A DNA stretch of 64,000 nucleotides from Trichobilharzia regenti (Eukaryota > Platyhelminthes > Trematoda > Strigeidida > Schistosomatidae). The stretch is from contig OX235270.1 in assembly GCA_944472135.2 (NCBI GenBank), positions 147,947,632-148,011,631 on the forward strand. Reading direction: 5' to 3'. The notes under the pieces are model-generated. The model had not been told where the DNA came from and made no database searches. It saw only the letters and a list, made by a program, of their open reading frames with translations. Position numbers and translations under genes: made by a program. Below, one piece after another: positions 43,501 to 45,055 of this stretch. Within the stretch, counting starts at the first letter, position 1, and each line of letters begins with the position of its first letter.

Positions 43501-44954
43501 GCCTGGGGGAAAATAGTTACTTCCTCTTTAGTTAAAGCTTAATCTGACGTTGATAATAATTTACCCTATGGGTCAACTGCGACATTCACAGGCATAAAAC
43601 TTGGAGGATCTGGACTTCGCCGATGATATATGTCTGATTTCCCACAAACTGGAAGATATGCAGGTGAGTTGGCAGAAGAAGCATCAAAGATAGGACTCCA
43701 AATAAACATAGAGAAAACAGAGGTAATGAAGATTCCTGGCCAACAGTAACAGACAACAATCAGCCTGCATAAATGGGAGGAACCTGAAAGAAACAAGCTC
43801 CTTTACGTACCCACCTACCTGGGAAGTATCGTTATAGCTACAGGCGAAACTGACGAGGATATCAAAGCAAGAATCGGATAAGCAAGACAAGCTCTCATTA
43901 CTCTCAAGTCTGTGTGGAGGTCAACAGCACTCAGCATCGAATATAAGATCCGGATTTTCAACTCCAATGTGAAGTCAGTCAGTGCTACTCACTATACGGA
44001 TCAGAGACTTGGCCAGCGCGTCATAAAGAGCATCTCCAACAAACTTCAGACCTTCATTAACAGTTGTCTTCGCTCAATACTCAAGATCAGATCGCCGGCC
44101 AGAGAAGATCAGCAACAGGTATCTCTGGGAGCGAACCAATCAGGAACCGATTGTGAAACAAATAGGTAGGAAGAAATGGAGATGGATTGGTTGGCCATAC
44201 GCTGAGTAAACCATGAAGTGAGTGACATCACTAGACAAGCCATTGCTCGAGTGGAACCCGTTAGGGAAGCGGCGAGTTGGTCGTGAGTGCGAGGGTGACT
44301 TGGAGGAGTTCATGTGAGGAGGAGATGAAAGCGTGTGGGCAGACTTGGAGCGGGGTGGAAACTTTAGCAGAGAACCTTACGCAATGGAGACGTGCAGCTG
44401 AAGCCCTATGTTCCTTTAGGAATTAAAGGAAATAATAATAATGGGTGAACTGCAACGTTTTCTATCTATCAGTATTTAAGGGAATAGTGAAAATAGTTGG
44501 TTTCGCCTTATCATCAAAGTGTAGATATTGCTTCATCCTGTATTCCACCCATATTTTTTAAGCCCAGTAAACCTTTTTACCCTAACCTACCCCACCCCTT
44601 CCTCCGAATGATCAATATGTCGTTGCTGCTTTTTTTGTTGTTGAATATTTGTACATGGCTGAATGCAAGAAGAGACAGTACACTGTTACCTGTTCTTACA
44701 ACTAAGTCTAGTCATTTTTTATTTTTAGATGTCGTCATGCATTTCATGAAGAATGTCTGCAAGAATGCAAAGGTAATGCACAAGCACCTAAGATTCAGTC
44801 CTGGTCGTGTTTAATATGTCGACCTACAAGTCATACTCCTGTAAAAAAAAATGGCTATTGTAATAATGATGTCACACCGCAATCAGATGACATTCGGTTA
44901 GACAATCCTCCAATTGCATCATCTGAGAAAAATTCAAATAGTCTACTATTTTAG
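3758..44954 (+). CDS. VPS8: VPS8, CORVET complex subunit (C-terminal 1,058 codons, 15 exons)
   Basis: VPS8 is a core subunit of CORVET, the tether that acts with Rab5 on early endosomes. Exons: 3758-4041, 9913-10258, 11307-11448, 12284-12423, 16418-16593, 19728-19980, 23104-23246, 25210-25480, 26691-26851, 27588-27840, 31845-31934, 35039-35269, 36680-36835, 40975-41279, 44729-44954. All have AG/GT borders and the split codons join without a break (3,177 nt including TAG). The protein is mostly alpha-solenoid and ends in a RING: CSLC in exon 14, then CRHAFHEEC and CLIC in exon 15. Blocks recognisable from animal VPS8 include SCLDLNYVVKLC, the REVAYLYEKSGNFTKAMELY repeat and VVDLLMKCEF. The N-terminal beta-propeller must be encoded upstream. 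Coding bases are under 8% of the 41-kb span; the introns are full of transposons. VPS41 or VPS18 are the alternatives, but the C-terminal order fits VPS8 better. Confidence 0.87.
4340..4975 (+). mobile_element. LINE family b (RTE-like) remnant
   Basis: Encodes MSHKLKDLQTKTNKLAEETG and the EHREDGGGENNQS segment found in inverted sense at 42500-42675. Degraded C-terminal pieces follow, such as RWRWISHPLRRPSKD with WNPNGK. Several frame breaks and an internal deletion separate the RT and C-terminal parts. It lies in the VPS8 intron after 4041, behind an ATT/TAG simple repeat at 4277-4350. Confidence 0.65.
4990..5890. other. VPS8 intron, nothing assigned
   Basis: Open frames 5047-5271 and 5442-5657 show no domain. 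No repeat shared with the other copies in this window was recognised. Confidence 0.4.
5905..7640 (+). mobile_element. LINE family a (RTE-like), degraded copy split by a younger insertion
   Basis: Starts MRGLSGAREEQTRGSRAGFR and continues through FLDLRAEFDSLYR to the RT/thumb region (near 6830 ATCAGCCAACGCCAACGG) and the 3' tail around 7600-7640. Many stops and indels show an old copy. It is cut at 6238-6460 by an insertion of the same family in the opposite orientation. Confidence 0.8.
6238..6460 (-). mobile_element. LINE family a tail insertion with inverted 5' part (twin-primed)
   Basis: It begins with CTGT repeats (the CAGA tail on the - strand) and the family a 3' end in - orientation. 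It then turns back on itself: 6331-6392 is the exact reverse complement of 6399-6460 (62 nt arms, 6-nt spacer). It is flanked by a perfect CTAGT duplication (6233-6237 and 6461-6465). The host LINE reads on correctly across the gap. Confidence 0.9.
7660..8485. other. VPS8 intron, nothing assigned
   Basis: AT-rich sequence without open frames of note and without a recognised repeat, apart from a possible eroded repeat near 7870-7980. Confidence 0.4.
8494..8834 (+). mobile_element. Second solo LTR of the compact LTR family
   Basis: Starts TGTGAGAGCTGGCTGCTAGCC (a 5-bp loss compared with the other copies), ends CTGTTGTTACA, and is flanked by TACA on both sides (8490-8493 and 8835-8838). It is diverged, with an extra stretch near 8640-8700. 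Confidence 0.85.
8845..8965 (+). mobile_element. LINE family a 3' tail fragment
   Basis: GTGCTACACGAAGTGTAGC and the AACTGCCGCCGCAC segment match the 3' untranslated end of family a, finishing in CAGT/CAAT repeats. It lies right after the solo LTR. Confidence 0.6.
9030..9240 (+). mobile_element. Degraded SINE, family B type
   Basis: TGGTGGTTAAATAGAAGGAT, then GGGTTTGACTCCCTG (B-box-like), then AGCAAGAAGGTTGAGTTTGAG and CTAGCGAACTCACC resemble head and body of the tRNA-headed SINE B. Divergence is high. Confidence 0.45.
9250..9440 (-). mobile_element. LINE family c (CR1-like) 3' end fragment
   Basis: Read on the - strand: GATGCAATATTGTGGAAAAT, then GTTGAGAATCCG, then TTGGAATAAAGC. This matches the 3' untranslated end of the family c copy at 56037-56130. 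Confidence 0.6.
9725..9747. repeat. TTAG tetranucleotide repeat
   Basis: About five units of TTAG about 165 bp before a VPS8 exon. Confidence 0.85.
9913..10258 (+). CDS. VPS8: VPS8 exon 2 of those visible
   Basis: Acceptor TTGTAG, donor GTAAGC. The first base completes the Pro codon of the previous exon and the last codon is whole. It contains FIWSELYPAVRQFPNLTSAL and, at the end, RLHPSCLDLNY, which joins VVKLCWTH of the next exon to rebuild a block typical of VPS8. The preceding intron is 5.9 kb and holds LINE fragments and two solo LTRs. Confidence 0.88.
10540..10800 (+). mobile_element. tRNA-headed SINE with hammerhead-like motif
   Basis: A B-box (GGTTCGAACCC, 10630-10640) is followed by a hammerhead-like block at 10654-10703: CTGATGA, a GTCC/GGAC stem, GAAAC, the palindrome ACAGCTGT and a GTC cleavage triplet. 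Loss of three bases fuses stem I with the CTGATGA core. The tail GATGTCAGTTCATGATGAAA ends it. Confidence 0.7.
10810..11300. other. VPS8 intron, nothing assigned
   Basis: Low-information AT-rich intron sequence between a SINE and exon 3. Confidence 0.4.
11307..11448 (+). CDS. VPS8: VPS8 exon 3 of those visible
   Basis: Acceptor TGTACAG, donor GTAAGA. It starts in phase 0 and leaves one base (G). It encodes VVKLCWTHSLLDAYLHLY followed by DFETPFRDLTMFLL, the segment that in animal VPS8 ends a helical hairpin before a more variable linker. The open frame runs on past the donor into intron, so the splice site rather than the frame sets the end. Confidence 0.88.
11690..11905 (-). mobile_element. 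tRNA-headed SINE, a separate family (family C type)
   Basis: On the - strand a tRNA-like head (CCGAATAGCTCAGTGGTGAC, then GTGACGCGGGCTCGAG as B-box region) is followed by a GC-rich body to GGCAGGGCTTCCCGCC. No sign of a functional tRNA fold. The open frame through it (11688-11918, + strand) is a shadow. Confidence 0.5.
12284..12423 (+). CDS. VPS8: VPS8 exon 4 of those visible
   Basis: The open frame begins further upstream, but only the acceptor ending at 12283 has both a strong pyrimidine tract (GTTTCTTTCTTATCTCTGGTTAG) replaced here by its position 12261-12283 and the two-base start needed to complete the G left by exon 3 (GAT, Asp). Donor GTATAA, ending in phase 0. It encodes YGHCLLVLLCSAFAGESF and LPAPLDQDIPLK, matching the conserved block before the next exon's IFNLML. 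Confidence 0.82.
12600..12892 (+). mobile_element. LINE family b endonuclease fragment
   Basis: Open frame with AQMAEEFRRYSIEVIGIYES and TGLSELVTGESIIHFGC. These match the start of the APE-type endonuclease of RTE LINEs (consensus IAEEMRRYNIEVLGISETRW; catalytic Glu in the SET motif, here changed to YES). Truncated on both sides. Confidence 0.6.
13255..13390 (+). mobile_element. LINE family b thumb-region fragment
   Basis: Matches the segment ending ALLRSETWPE-like (here TILLYRSET) and FINTFPRSLLLKI. The same stretch is seen in - orientation at 17090-17200 and in + at 43985-44090. Confidence 0.6.
13394..14830 (+). mobile_element. Penelope-like element with RT and GIY-YIG domains, open frame 460 codons
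   Basis: The frame 13421-14803 encodes RT motifs SLFTNVPL, QRDGVAMGSPLGPLLADVFM and YKRYVDDTFIV (catalytic YVDD), then FLDVKLDRR. A linker follows, then a GIY-YIG nuclease: CIYSFTCSCGAVYIGRCKRN, LRKRVAEH. No stop or frameshift interrupts it. The first RT motifs (including the upstream Asp region) are reduced, so the copy is 5' truncated. Its left end is a 24-nt inverted repeat (13394-13417 and 13436-13459). It may continue as 3' untranslated sequence to about 15030. Confidence 0.88.
15040..16125 (+). mobile_element. LINE family b middle region, degraded
   Basis: Reads in pieces as the stretch between endonuclease and RT: CRLGALSSASDQVKF, KLKKEASNDITAVVRKKL, SPLIALPENI, and further GGHLEKLPKKGNL (consensus GHLIKLPKKGDLS) before RT. 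Many stops, so an old copy. Confidence 0.6.
16418..16593 (+). CDS. VPS8: VPS8 exon 5 of those visible
   Basis: Acceptor TTTGTAG, donor GTAAGG. It starts in phase 0 with IFNLMLSES and leaves GG, which joins T of exon 6 to give Gly. It includes SPPAFLRNVKYPLLHILLQY and SPIDVLNLLTLS, the last like the DTREFLNVLALTF block of vertebrate VPS8. The frame is open only across this exon, so it was found by homology and phase rather than by length. Confidence 0.85.
16745..17665 (-). mobile_element. LINE family b C-terminal region, degraded
   Basis: On the - strand: LENLNFTDDIYLISHKMEDI (RT YADD motif region, here FTDD), MNIEKTEV, then MKATSNKLQIFINTFPRSLL and LLKIRWPTRKDQ. The end (16750-16975) is the 3' terminal part with VGDMEEVM-like remains. 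It lies in the VPS8 intron after exon 5. Confidence 0.65.
17992..18153 (-). mobile_element. tRNA-headed SINE, family A
   Basis: On the - strand: head CGTCGGTGGCAGAGTGGTTA (A-box), B-box GGGTTCGAGCCC, then CTAAGGTCGGCCTGCAAAAT and tail CATGCTGAGAATTCCATACC to GTGTGGAATCAAGC. The tail resembles the 3' end of LINE family c. It abuts the LINE fragment at 18154. Confidence 0.8.
18154..18700 (-). mobile_element. LINE related to family a (RTE-like), C-terminal fragment
   Basis: Open frame with LWRRRDVSLAVKGRVYNASV, LLYACETWPLQAENV, FDHRCLRRIACVRWHH, RLRWLGHVLRMS, LPGWGPRDSSNRWLE. It is the same architecture as family a but a distinct lineage, with higher GC. No stop across 560 bp, so relatively young or constrained. 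Confidence 0.8.
18720..19345. other. VPS8 intron, nothing assigned
   Basis: No supported gene; short open frames without motifs. Confidence 0.4.
19351..19568 (-). mobile_element. tRNA-headed SINE, family B (diverged)
   Basis: On the - strand: GCATCGGTGGTTCCATGGTA head, B-box region GGGATTCAATTCC, body with GGTTGAGAGTGAGTCTAGC, and tail AGCTTTAGCCTGAATCCC then CTATGTTCCACTCG. Confidence 0.65.
19728..19980 (+). CDS. VPS8: VPS8 exon 6 of those visible
   Basis: Acceptor ATAACAG, donor GTGTGT, a weaker site. It starts with one base completing Gly and ends in phase 0. It encodes SRRQRLYYCLILTSLSPS, a serine/asparagine-rich linker, then CRIFIFIIHQLSSKNN, which aligns with the GCLFTFLARQLAKPDN region of vertebrate VPS8. 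The linker is a lineage-specific insertion. Confidence 0.85.
20084..20240 (-). mobile_element. SINE of the hammerhead-like family, left half of an inverted pair
   Basis: On the - strand: B-box CCTGGGTTCGAATCC, then the hammerhead-like block (CCGATGATTCCC, GAACTA loop, GGATTAAAC, AGCTGCTGTC, TGGCAGTACT) and the tail to 20084. Its tail (20084-20133) is the exact reverse complement of 20477-20526. Confidence 0.75.
20335..20526 (+). mobile_element. SINE of the hammerhead-like family, right half of an inverted pair
   Basis: Complete tRNA-like head: CAGTGGCTGAATGGTATACG (A-box region), AGTTCGAATCC (B-box, 20391-20401). Then GTACTTCCGATGATCC, loop, GGATGAAACAGCAGCTGTC, and GGCAGTAC (stem I partner), followed by the tail. 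In the core, U4 is C and the 5' side of stem I is altered, so self-cleavage is doubtful. Confidence 0.78.
20530..21180. other. VPS8 intron, nothing assigned
   Basis: Contains a short CA repeat (20801-20810) and a possible eroded repeat near 21080-21180; otherwise nothing recognised. Confidence 0.4.
21203..21404. repeat. Long inverted repeat, 42-nt arms
   Basis: 21203-21244 is the reverse complement of 21363-21404 with one mismatch. The 118-nt spacer is AT-rich with AATAATAATA. It resembles a foldback or MITE-like stem-loop; no transposase is present. Confidence 0.85.
21560..21735 (+). mobile_element. Diverged SINE of the hammerhead-like family
   Basis: GGTTTCAATCTCTGG (B-box-like), GGTGTTCTCGGGAAGACTTG, then GCTATCCAGTGCTTTCTGG and GTTTTCAGTGGTTTCCTAAC follow the family order, with no intact ribozyme core. 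Confidence 0.5.
21778..22012 (+). mobile_element. tRNA-headed SINE, family B
   Basis: Head CGCGTCAGTGGCACAG, B-box region GGGATTCAATCTCC, CTCCTTTATCTCGCTAAGCC body, and tail GAAGCGCCCTATGTTTCAC ending in GGAAATAAA. A G-rich expansion lies at 21905-21922. Confidence 0.75.
22420..23028 (+). mobile_element. GC-rich retroposon-like block, family unknown
   Basis: A sharply GC-richer stretch in AT-rich intron, with 22391-22642 open (PPKPQDGRGWVPFASGW, then KVLLTAFTWRRCFHRSERAK). It ends in GAAGTAAAGTAAAGTAAG, a tandem tail like those of RTE-type retroposons. The peptide is not a known domain to me. It may be the 5' untranslated part of a LINE or a non-autonomous element. It ends 76 bp before VPS8 exon 7. 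Confidence 0.55.
23104..23246 (+). CDS. VPS8: VPS8 exon 7 of those visible
   Basis: Acceptor TTTCATCAG, donor GTAAGT. It starts in phase 0 (LFERVCDSCDKLPKSLF) and leaves TT, completed by A of exon 8 to give Leu. It encodes VIESIETGRLKHLEQCV, a helix pair that precedes the conserved segment with CEHIHH in exon 8. An in-frame TAA lies just past the donor, so the exon border is well constrained. Confidence 0.85.
23455..24066 (+). mobile_element. LINE family a fragment, RT region
   Basis: MRAYGEMSSEVVTISAVRQG, FLFNFIIDVLMDLTL and LEYADGIVLLGED (catalytic second Asp changed to Gly) then [16 protein letters not shown]. It shares the frame change before NGLISDEIS with other family a copies and is truncated on both sides. 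Confidence 0.8.
24075..25065 (-). mobile_element. Penelope-like element, second lineage, RT and GIY-YIG remains
   Basis: The - strand frame 24456-25037 encodes QTEGVAIGSLISPIVVDIFI, WWRYVDDTFSHS (YVDD), LDCKIKRIKEGKLHTSVYRK and HSNRYLDFNSSHPL. Further 3' at 24075-24235 are pieces of the GIY-YIG nuclease (IGQTSRSGVIRLSEHKNLA) in a broken frame. It differs clearly in sequence from the PLE at 13.4 kb. The left end meets the family a fragment at 24066. Confidence 0.8.
25210..25480 (+). CDS. VPS8: VPS8 exon 8 of those visible
   Basis: Acceptor TTTGTAG, donor GTAATT. One base completes Leu and the exon ends in phase 0. It encodes YKVCEHIHHTCGNELLVLKY, then a charged RLKNRILDKRND stretch and FQYLERSLCHDN. 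It corresponds to the YQICEFMYER region of vertebrate VPS8. A PLE on the other strand ends about 150 bp upstream. Confidence 0.85.
25560..26045 (+). mobile_element. LINE family b 3' region, degraded
   Basis: Order of motifs follows family b: SVEFRDFTR, then ISNKLQTLISS, KRSHGQKE, GIEMDLTQH (consensus WKWIGHTLRK) and a C-terminal part near 25880-26000. Multiple breaks; an old copy in the VPS8 intron after exon 8. Confidence 0.5.
26050..26690. other. VPS8 intron, nothing assigned
   Basis: No gene or clear repeat. The - strand open frame 26507-26779 overlaps exon 9 and has no support. Confidence 0.4.
26691..26851 (+). CDS. VPS8: VPS8 exon 9 of those visible
   Basis: Acceptor TAAAAAG after a TCTCTTTTTTAC tract, donor GTATGC. 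It starts in phase 0 (VLADWDEDRTLKVLFKLT) and leaves CG, completed by T of exon 10 to give Arg. It encodes helices including ELLGFINSYVKEN and ATYLILRAYFKYR, typical of the CORVET/HOPS solenoid. Confidence 0.84.
26852..27587. other. VPS8 intron, nothing assigned
   Basis: Contains a possible eroded tRNA-headed SINE on the + strand around 27205-27360 (CCCGAACAACTCAATGGTAACC, 27209-27230, without a clear B-box) and a GT repeat at 27511-27524. Confidence 0.4.
27588..27840 (+). CDS. VPS8: VPS8 exon 10 of those visible, with acidic insert
   Basis: Acceptor TTTGCAG, donor GTATGT. One base completes Arg and the exon ends in phase 0. Near its start is a run of Asp/Glu (DDDDGDDDEHEDD) encoded by GAT/GAC/GAA repeats. 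It is followed by conserved helices WKEFLKNCSMDVMELYINLL and LNFLESYDDYRVDFVLR, equal to the TEQFIELLCQFNPTQVIETL part of vertebrate VPS8. The acidic run is probably a surface loop. Confidence 0.86.
28180..28348 (+). mobile_element. SINE with the best-preserved hammerhead-like motif
   Basis: B-box ATCGAATCCCGG at the left. Then 28212-28257: stem I GTACTG/CAGTAC, CTGAAGA core, stem II GTCC/GGAC with loop TAAACTA, AAAAC, palindrome ACAGCTGT as a minimal stem III, and the GTC site. The only core change is G to A in the GAAA element. The tail GATGTCAGCTCATGATGAAA to ACTTGAAAAC follows. Confidence 0.78.
28440..28463. repeat. TA dinucleotide repeat
   Basis: About 11 units of TA in the VPS8 intron after exon 10. 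Confidence 0.95.
28709..28912 (+). mobile_element. tRNA-headed SINE, family B
   Basis: Head GCATCGGTGGCACAGTGGTT, then directly GAGGCACTCCTTTACCTCGC (the B-box part is deleted), body to GGTTGGGCATGAGACTAGC, tail GAAGCCCTATGTTCCACTGG, and AAGGATTAAAAG. The tail equals the 3' end of LINE family b. Confidence 0.82.
28960..29760 (-). mobile_element. Penelope-like element, RT region, degraded
   Basis: On the - strand: GVAMGSPVSSIVTDLYMNK-like remains (29470-29545), IWLRYVDDTFVVL (29400-29430), then QFTSEAESDIGELPLLDCLV and KTHSNKYLDFKLSYP-like pieces down to 29180. Further 3' are fragments of the nuclease linker. Frame broken in several places. Confidence 0.7.
30120..30625 (+). mobile_element. 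LINE family b 3' region, degraded
   Basis: Pieces in order: MTAKSVLLYDSETH, ISNSLMHTYISTVACARY, IRWPGRIGYKKLREQTNQEP, and the 3' end CCCCTATATTCCACTCGGAA followed by AATAATGATA. It is the same family as 43985-44440. Confidence 0.65.
30665..30770 (-). mobile_element. SINE fragment with intact hammerhead core but damaged stems
   Basis: On the - strand, CTGATGA (30749-30755), GAAAC (30726-30730), ACATCTGT and GTC, then CAGTAC. Stem I (CACGTG against CAGTAC) and stem II (GTCC against CGCC) have lost pairing. Tail to 30665. Confidence 0.65.
31085..31300 (-). mobile_element. Penelope-like element, nuclease C-terminal fragment
   Basis: On the - strand: SSIAKHIIETGHKIDVN (with one break) and LKPVYKTCSGEG, as in the end of the PLE GIY-YIG domain, where a cysteine/histidine set follows the nuclease. 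Short and degraded. Confidence 0.5.
31484..31519. repeat. TA dinucleotide repeat
   Basis: About 17 units of TA, 325 bp before VPS8 exon 11. Confidence 0.95.
31845..31934 (+). CDS. VPS8: VPS8 exon 11 of those visible
   Basis: A 90-nt exon too short to stand out as an open frame. Acceptor TTTTCCAG with a strong pyrimidine tract; the donor GTTCGA is a poor match to consensus. It encodes 30 residues, including YPREVAYLYEKSGNFTKAME. This is the best-conserved solenoid repeat of VPS8, like LHEVTAYLLEKKGDIHGAF in vertebrates. Both borders are in phase 0. Confidence 0.88.
32104..32350 (+). mobile_element. tRNA-headed SINE, family B, nearly complete
   Basis: Head GCGTCGGTGGCACAGCGGTT (A-box), B-box GGGTTCGATCCCCGG, body ACTCCTTTACCTCGCTAAGC, GGTTGGACATGAGGCTGGCT, tail TTGAAGCCTGCCTGTGTTCC and AAGGGAAAAAAA. 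It is the best reference copy for the family in this window. Confidence 0.85.
32383..33442 (-). mobile_element. Compact LTR retrotransposon (Gypsy-like), two LTRs and 422-bp interior
   Basis: On the - strand: 5' LTR 33124-33442, interior 32702-33123, 3' LTR 32383-32701. Both LTRs are 319 bp, TGTGGTGAG...TTGTTACA, and differ at one base (T/C near 32566 and 33294-33307). Duplicated ATGT flanks the element (32379-32382, 33443-33446). TGGTGTCGCTGCC next to the 5' LTR can serve as primer-binding site, and ACGGGGGGACGAG beside the 3' LTR is a polypurine tract. The interior frame starts MKSLYPAVFDGDIWIFGQDF (gag-like start). It then runs into FPKWEGPYMVTSRWG and RRVNVSELQKWI, like the end of a Gypsy integrase. 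Everything between was lost, so it depends on another element. Confidence 0.88.
33640..33735 (-). mobile_element. SINE fragment of the hammerhead-like family
   Basis: On the - strand: GAGTCCAAGAAACAGCTGTC then CAGTAACTCCAAGG and TTTCCAATGG. Half of stem II and the CTGATGA core are lost. Confidence 0.6.
33735..33925 (+). mobile_element. tRNA-headed SINE, family C
   Basis: GCATTGGCTTAAACACTCAAC (A-box region), GGGGTTCGAATCCCAC (B-box), then CTGAGCAGCTGGGTAGTAAA and GCTCACAGCCCACCC. A second copy is at 51845-52025. Confidence 0.65.
34300..34465 (+). mobile_element. SINE of the hammerhead-like family, diverged
   Basis: Head CAGCGACGGAATGGTGTATG, B-box GGGTTTCGATCCCTGG, GTGTCCAGGTTTTCAATGG, CTCTAACTGATCTACC. 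The ribozyme core cannot be made out. Confidence 0.6.
35039..35269 (+). CDS. VPS8: VPS8 exon 12 of those visible
   Basis: Acceptor ATCTCTAG, donor GTGAGT, both borders in phase 0. It starts VFSEAWKKLIK, then a low-complexity NNNNN stretch, then DVEQSSQRLLSFCQRR. That last part aligns with the VETIALCQRN segment of vertebrate VPS8. The intron before it contains the complete compact LTR element at 32383-33442. Confidence 0.86.
35460..35692 (-). mobile_element. tRNA-headed SINE, family B
   Basis: On the - strand: GAGTCGGTGGTACAGCGGTA, GGGTTCGATCCCCAG, ACTCGTTTACCTCGCTAAGC, GGTTGGGCAACCCC, tail TTGAAGTACCCTATGTTCC and ending in GTAAAGGAATAAG. It lies 190 bp after VPS8 exon 12. Confidence 0.8.
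35790..36345 (+). mobile_element. LINE family a C-terminal and tail region, degraded
   Basis: Reads AVVFDHRYLP, MSNIEDRCIVLS, SIDEVAELHRLRWLRQVL, then a 3' end at 36230-36340 with CTATGGAGTGTGACAACTTG and TTTTTGTGCAAAGTTATAAG. Many breaks. Confidence 0.65.
36680..36835 (+). CDS. VPS8: VPS8 exon 13 of those visible
   Basis: Acceptor TTATTATAG, donor GTAAGT, phase 0 at both ends. It encodes VIWFSVVDLLMKCEFLQNHP and SLVITYLPPATIVSHILN, matching the REALWFPLLEAMM and AFIALPSILQRIL helices of vertebrate VPS8. The other open frames at this place are shadows. Confidence 0.87.
36918..36946. repeat. TG dinucleotide repeat
   Basis: Tract of GT repeats shortly after VPS8 exon 13. Confidence 0.9.
37085..38155 (+). 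mobile_element. Penelope-like element, RT C-terminal half plus linker and nuclease remains
   Basis: 37090-37344 encodes TPKVWWRYVDDTFTIL and GELPMLDCNVKREEYRK. A stop at 37342 (TAA) interrupts YRKPTHSNRYLDF, and 37366-37806 continues with DFRSSHPMSVKIGLVKCLSD, then a Ser/Asp/Asn-rich linker. Then IGQTSRTGAVS and KMTVLKSNVTGWRERLI from the nuclease end with breaks. It belongs to the same lineage as the copy at 24-25 kb. Confidence 0.8.
38530..39250. repeat. GC-richer block, probably retroelement-derived, unassigned
   Basis: Composition changes sharply from the AT-rich intron. The open frames 38806-39192 and 38985-39257 show no domain I can name. The stretch CCACTCCGGAGGGAGGGGG and GTGACCGGCCTCAAGCAG may belong to a LINE 5' untranslated region. 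Confidence 0.4.
39630..40015 (+). mobile_element. Penelope-like element, RT fragment
   Basis: TGKTMLSLDVC then FTNVPLNETV, RDGVAMGSTLCPLVADFF, CKRYVDDTFIICDENC. Closest to the PLE at 13.4 kb. One stop (TGA at 39661-39663) breaks SLFTNVP, and the frame is lost after 40010. Confidence 0.8.
40095..40970. other. VPS8 intron, nothing assigned
   Basis: No gene. 40550-40690 may hold an eroded repeat (CTGTCGCTACTGAAACTTCA resembles part of SINE B), not enough to call. Confidence 0.4.
40975..41279 (+). CDS. VPS8: VPS8 exon 14 of those visible, first RING cysteines
   Basis: Acceptor CATAATAG, donor GTAAGT. It starts in phase 0 and leaves CA. It encodes KINLLVKKFISACQFEAN, then TQYKCGFSNHILICSLCG, whose CSLC is the first zinc-binding pair of the RING, and ends NRLVVF. 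The last two bases join A of exon 15 to give Gln next to CRHAFHEEC. The longer spacing between the first and second pair resembles vertebrate VPS8. Confidence 0.9.
41420..41590 (+). mobile_element. tRNA-headed SINE, family A
   Basis: Head GCGTCGGTGGCACAGCAGTA, B-box GGGTTTGATCCCC, CACCTGATATCAATTGTCAG, tail CACATGCTACAAATTCCATA and TGTGTGGAATGAAGC. It has the same head as family B but the other tail. Confidence 0.8.
41785..42700 (-). mobile_element. LINE family b, C-terminal part to 3' end
   Basis: On the - strand: EDLDFARGWLMSHKIEDLQA (RT third-motif region, altered), AKTDRQTGRRSS, TLGSIVSTTGSRN, then WAGPERITNKKLWEYTKQEP, KCIEMDWTLAEEAAAG and the end LKGKRRVGPQCKGDMEEIV. It finishes at GAGGCCCTATGTTCCTC. 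Several frame breaks. Confidence 0.75.
43236..43474 (-). mobile_element. tRNA-headed SINE, family B
   Basis: On the - strand: GCGTCAGTGATACAGCGGTT, AGAGTTCGATCCCC, CTCCTTTACCTCGCTAAACC, GTTTGGCATGAGGCTAGC, AGCTTGAAGCCCTATGTTCC and GTGAAGGAATG. A further tRNA-like B-box piece is not present. Confidence 0.82.
43585..44440 (+). mobile_element. LINE family b, RT C-terminal part to 3' end
   Basis: LEDLDFADDICLISHKLEDM (RT motif with ADD), then GSIVIATGETDEDIKARI, SLWRSTALSIEYKIRIF, KSISNKLQTFINSCLRSI, KKWRWIGW, and the 3' end GAAGCCCTATGTTCCTTTAG with AATAATAATAA tail. Frame broken by several indels. It lies in the last VPS8 intron. Confidence 0.8.
44729..44954 (+). CDS. VPS8: VPS8 last exon, RING C-terminus and stop
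   Basis: Acceptor ATTTTTAG. It completes the RING with CRHAFHEEC (Cys, His, His, Cys) and WSCLICRP (last Cys pair). A hydrophilic tail of about 45 residues follows, ending NSNSLLF and TAG at 44952-44954. It was not a long open frame from its own ATG; it was found by the RING pattern and by phase with exon 14. Confidence 0.9.
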
Positions 44955-45018
44955 GGTAAGTGGAGTAGTGAATTTATCTTTAACCTCGCTGCATTTTATC
45001 CATAGGCCTTTATAATCT

Positions 45019-45024
45019 AATAAA
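45019..45024 (+). terminator. VPS8 polyadenylation signal AATAAA
   Basis: A canonical AATAAA lies 65 nt after the VPS8 stop codon, with a T-rich stretch (CTTTTTATTATT) about 25 nt further on. It is the first such signal after the stop. A LINE on the opposite strand starts about 35 nt beyond it. Confidence 0.65.
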
Positions 45025-45055
45025 CGATGCGATAACTGTCTTCGCTTTTTATTAT

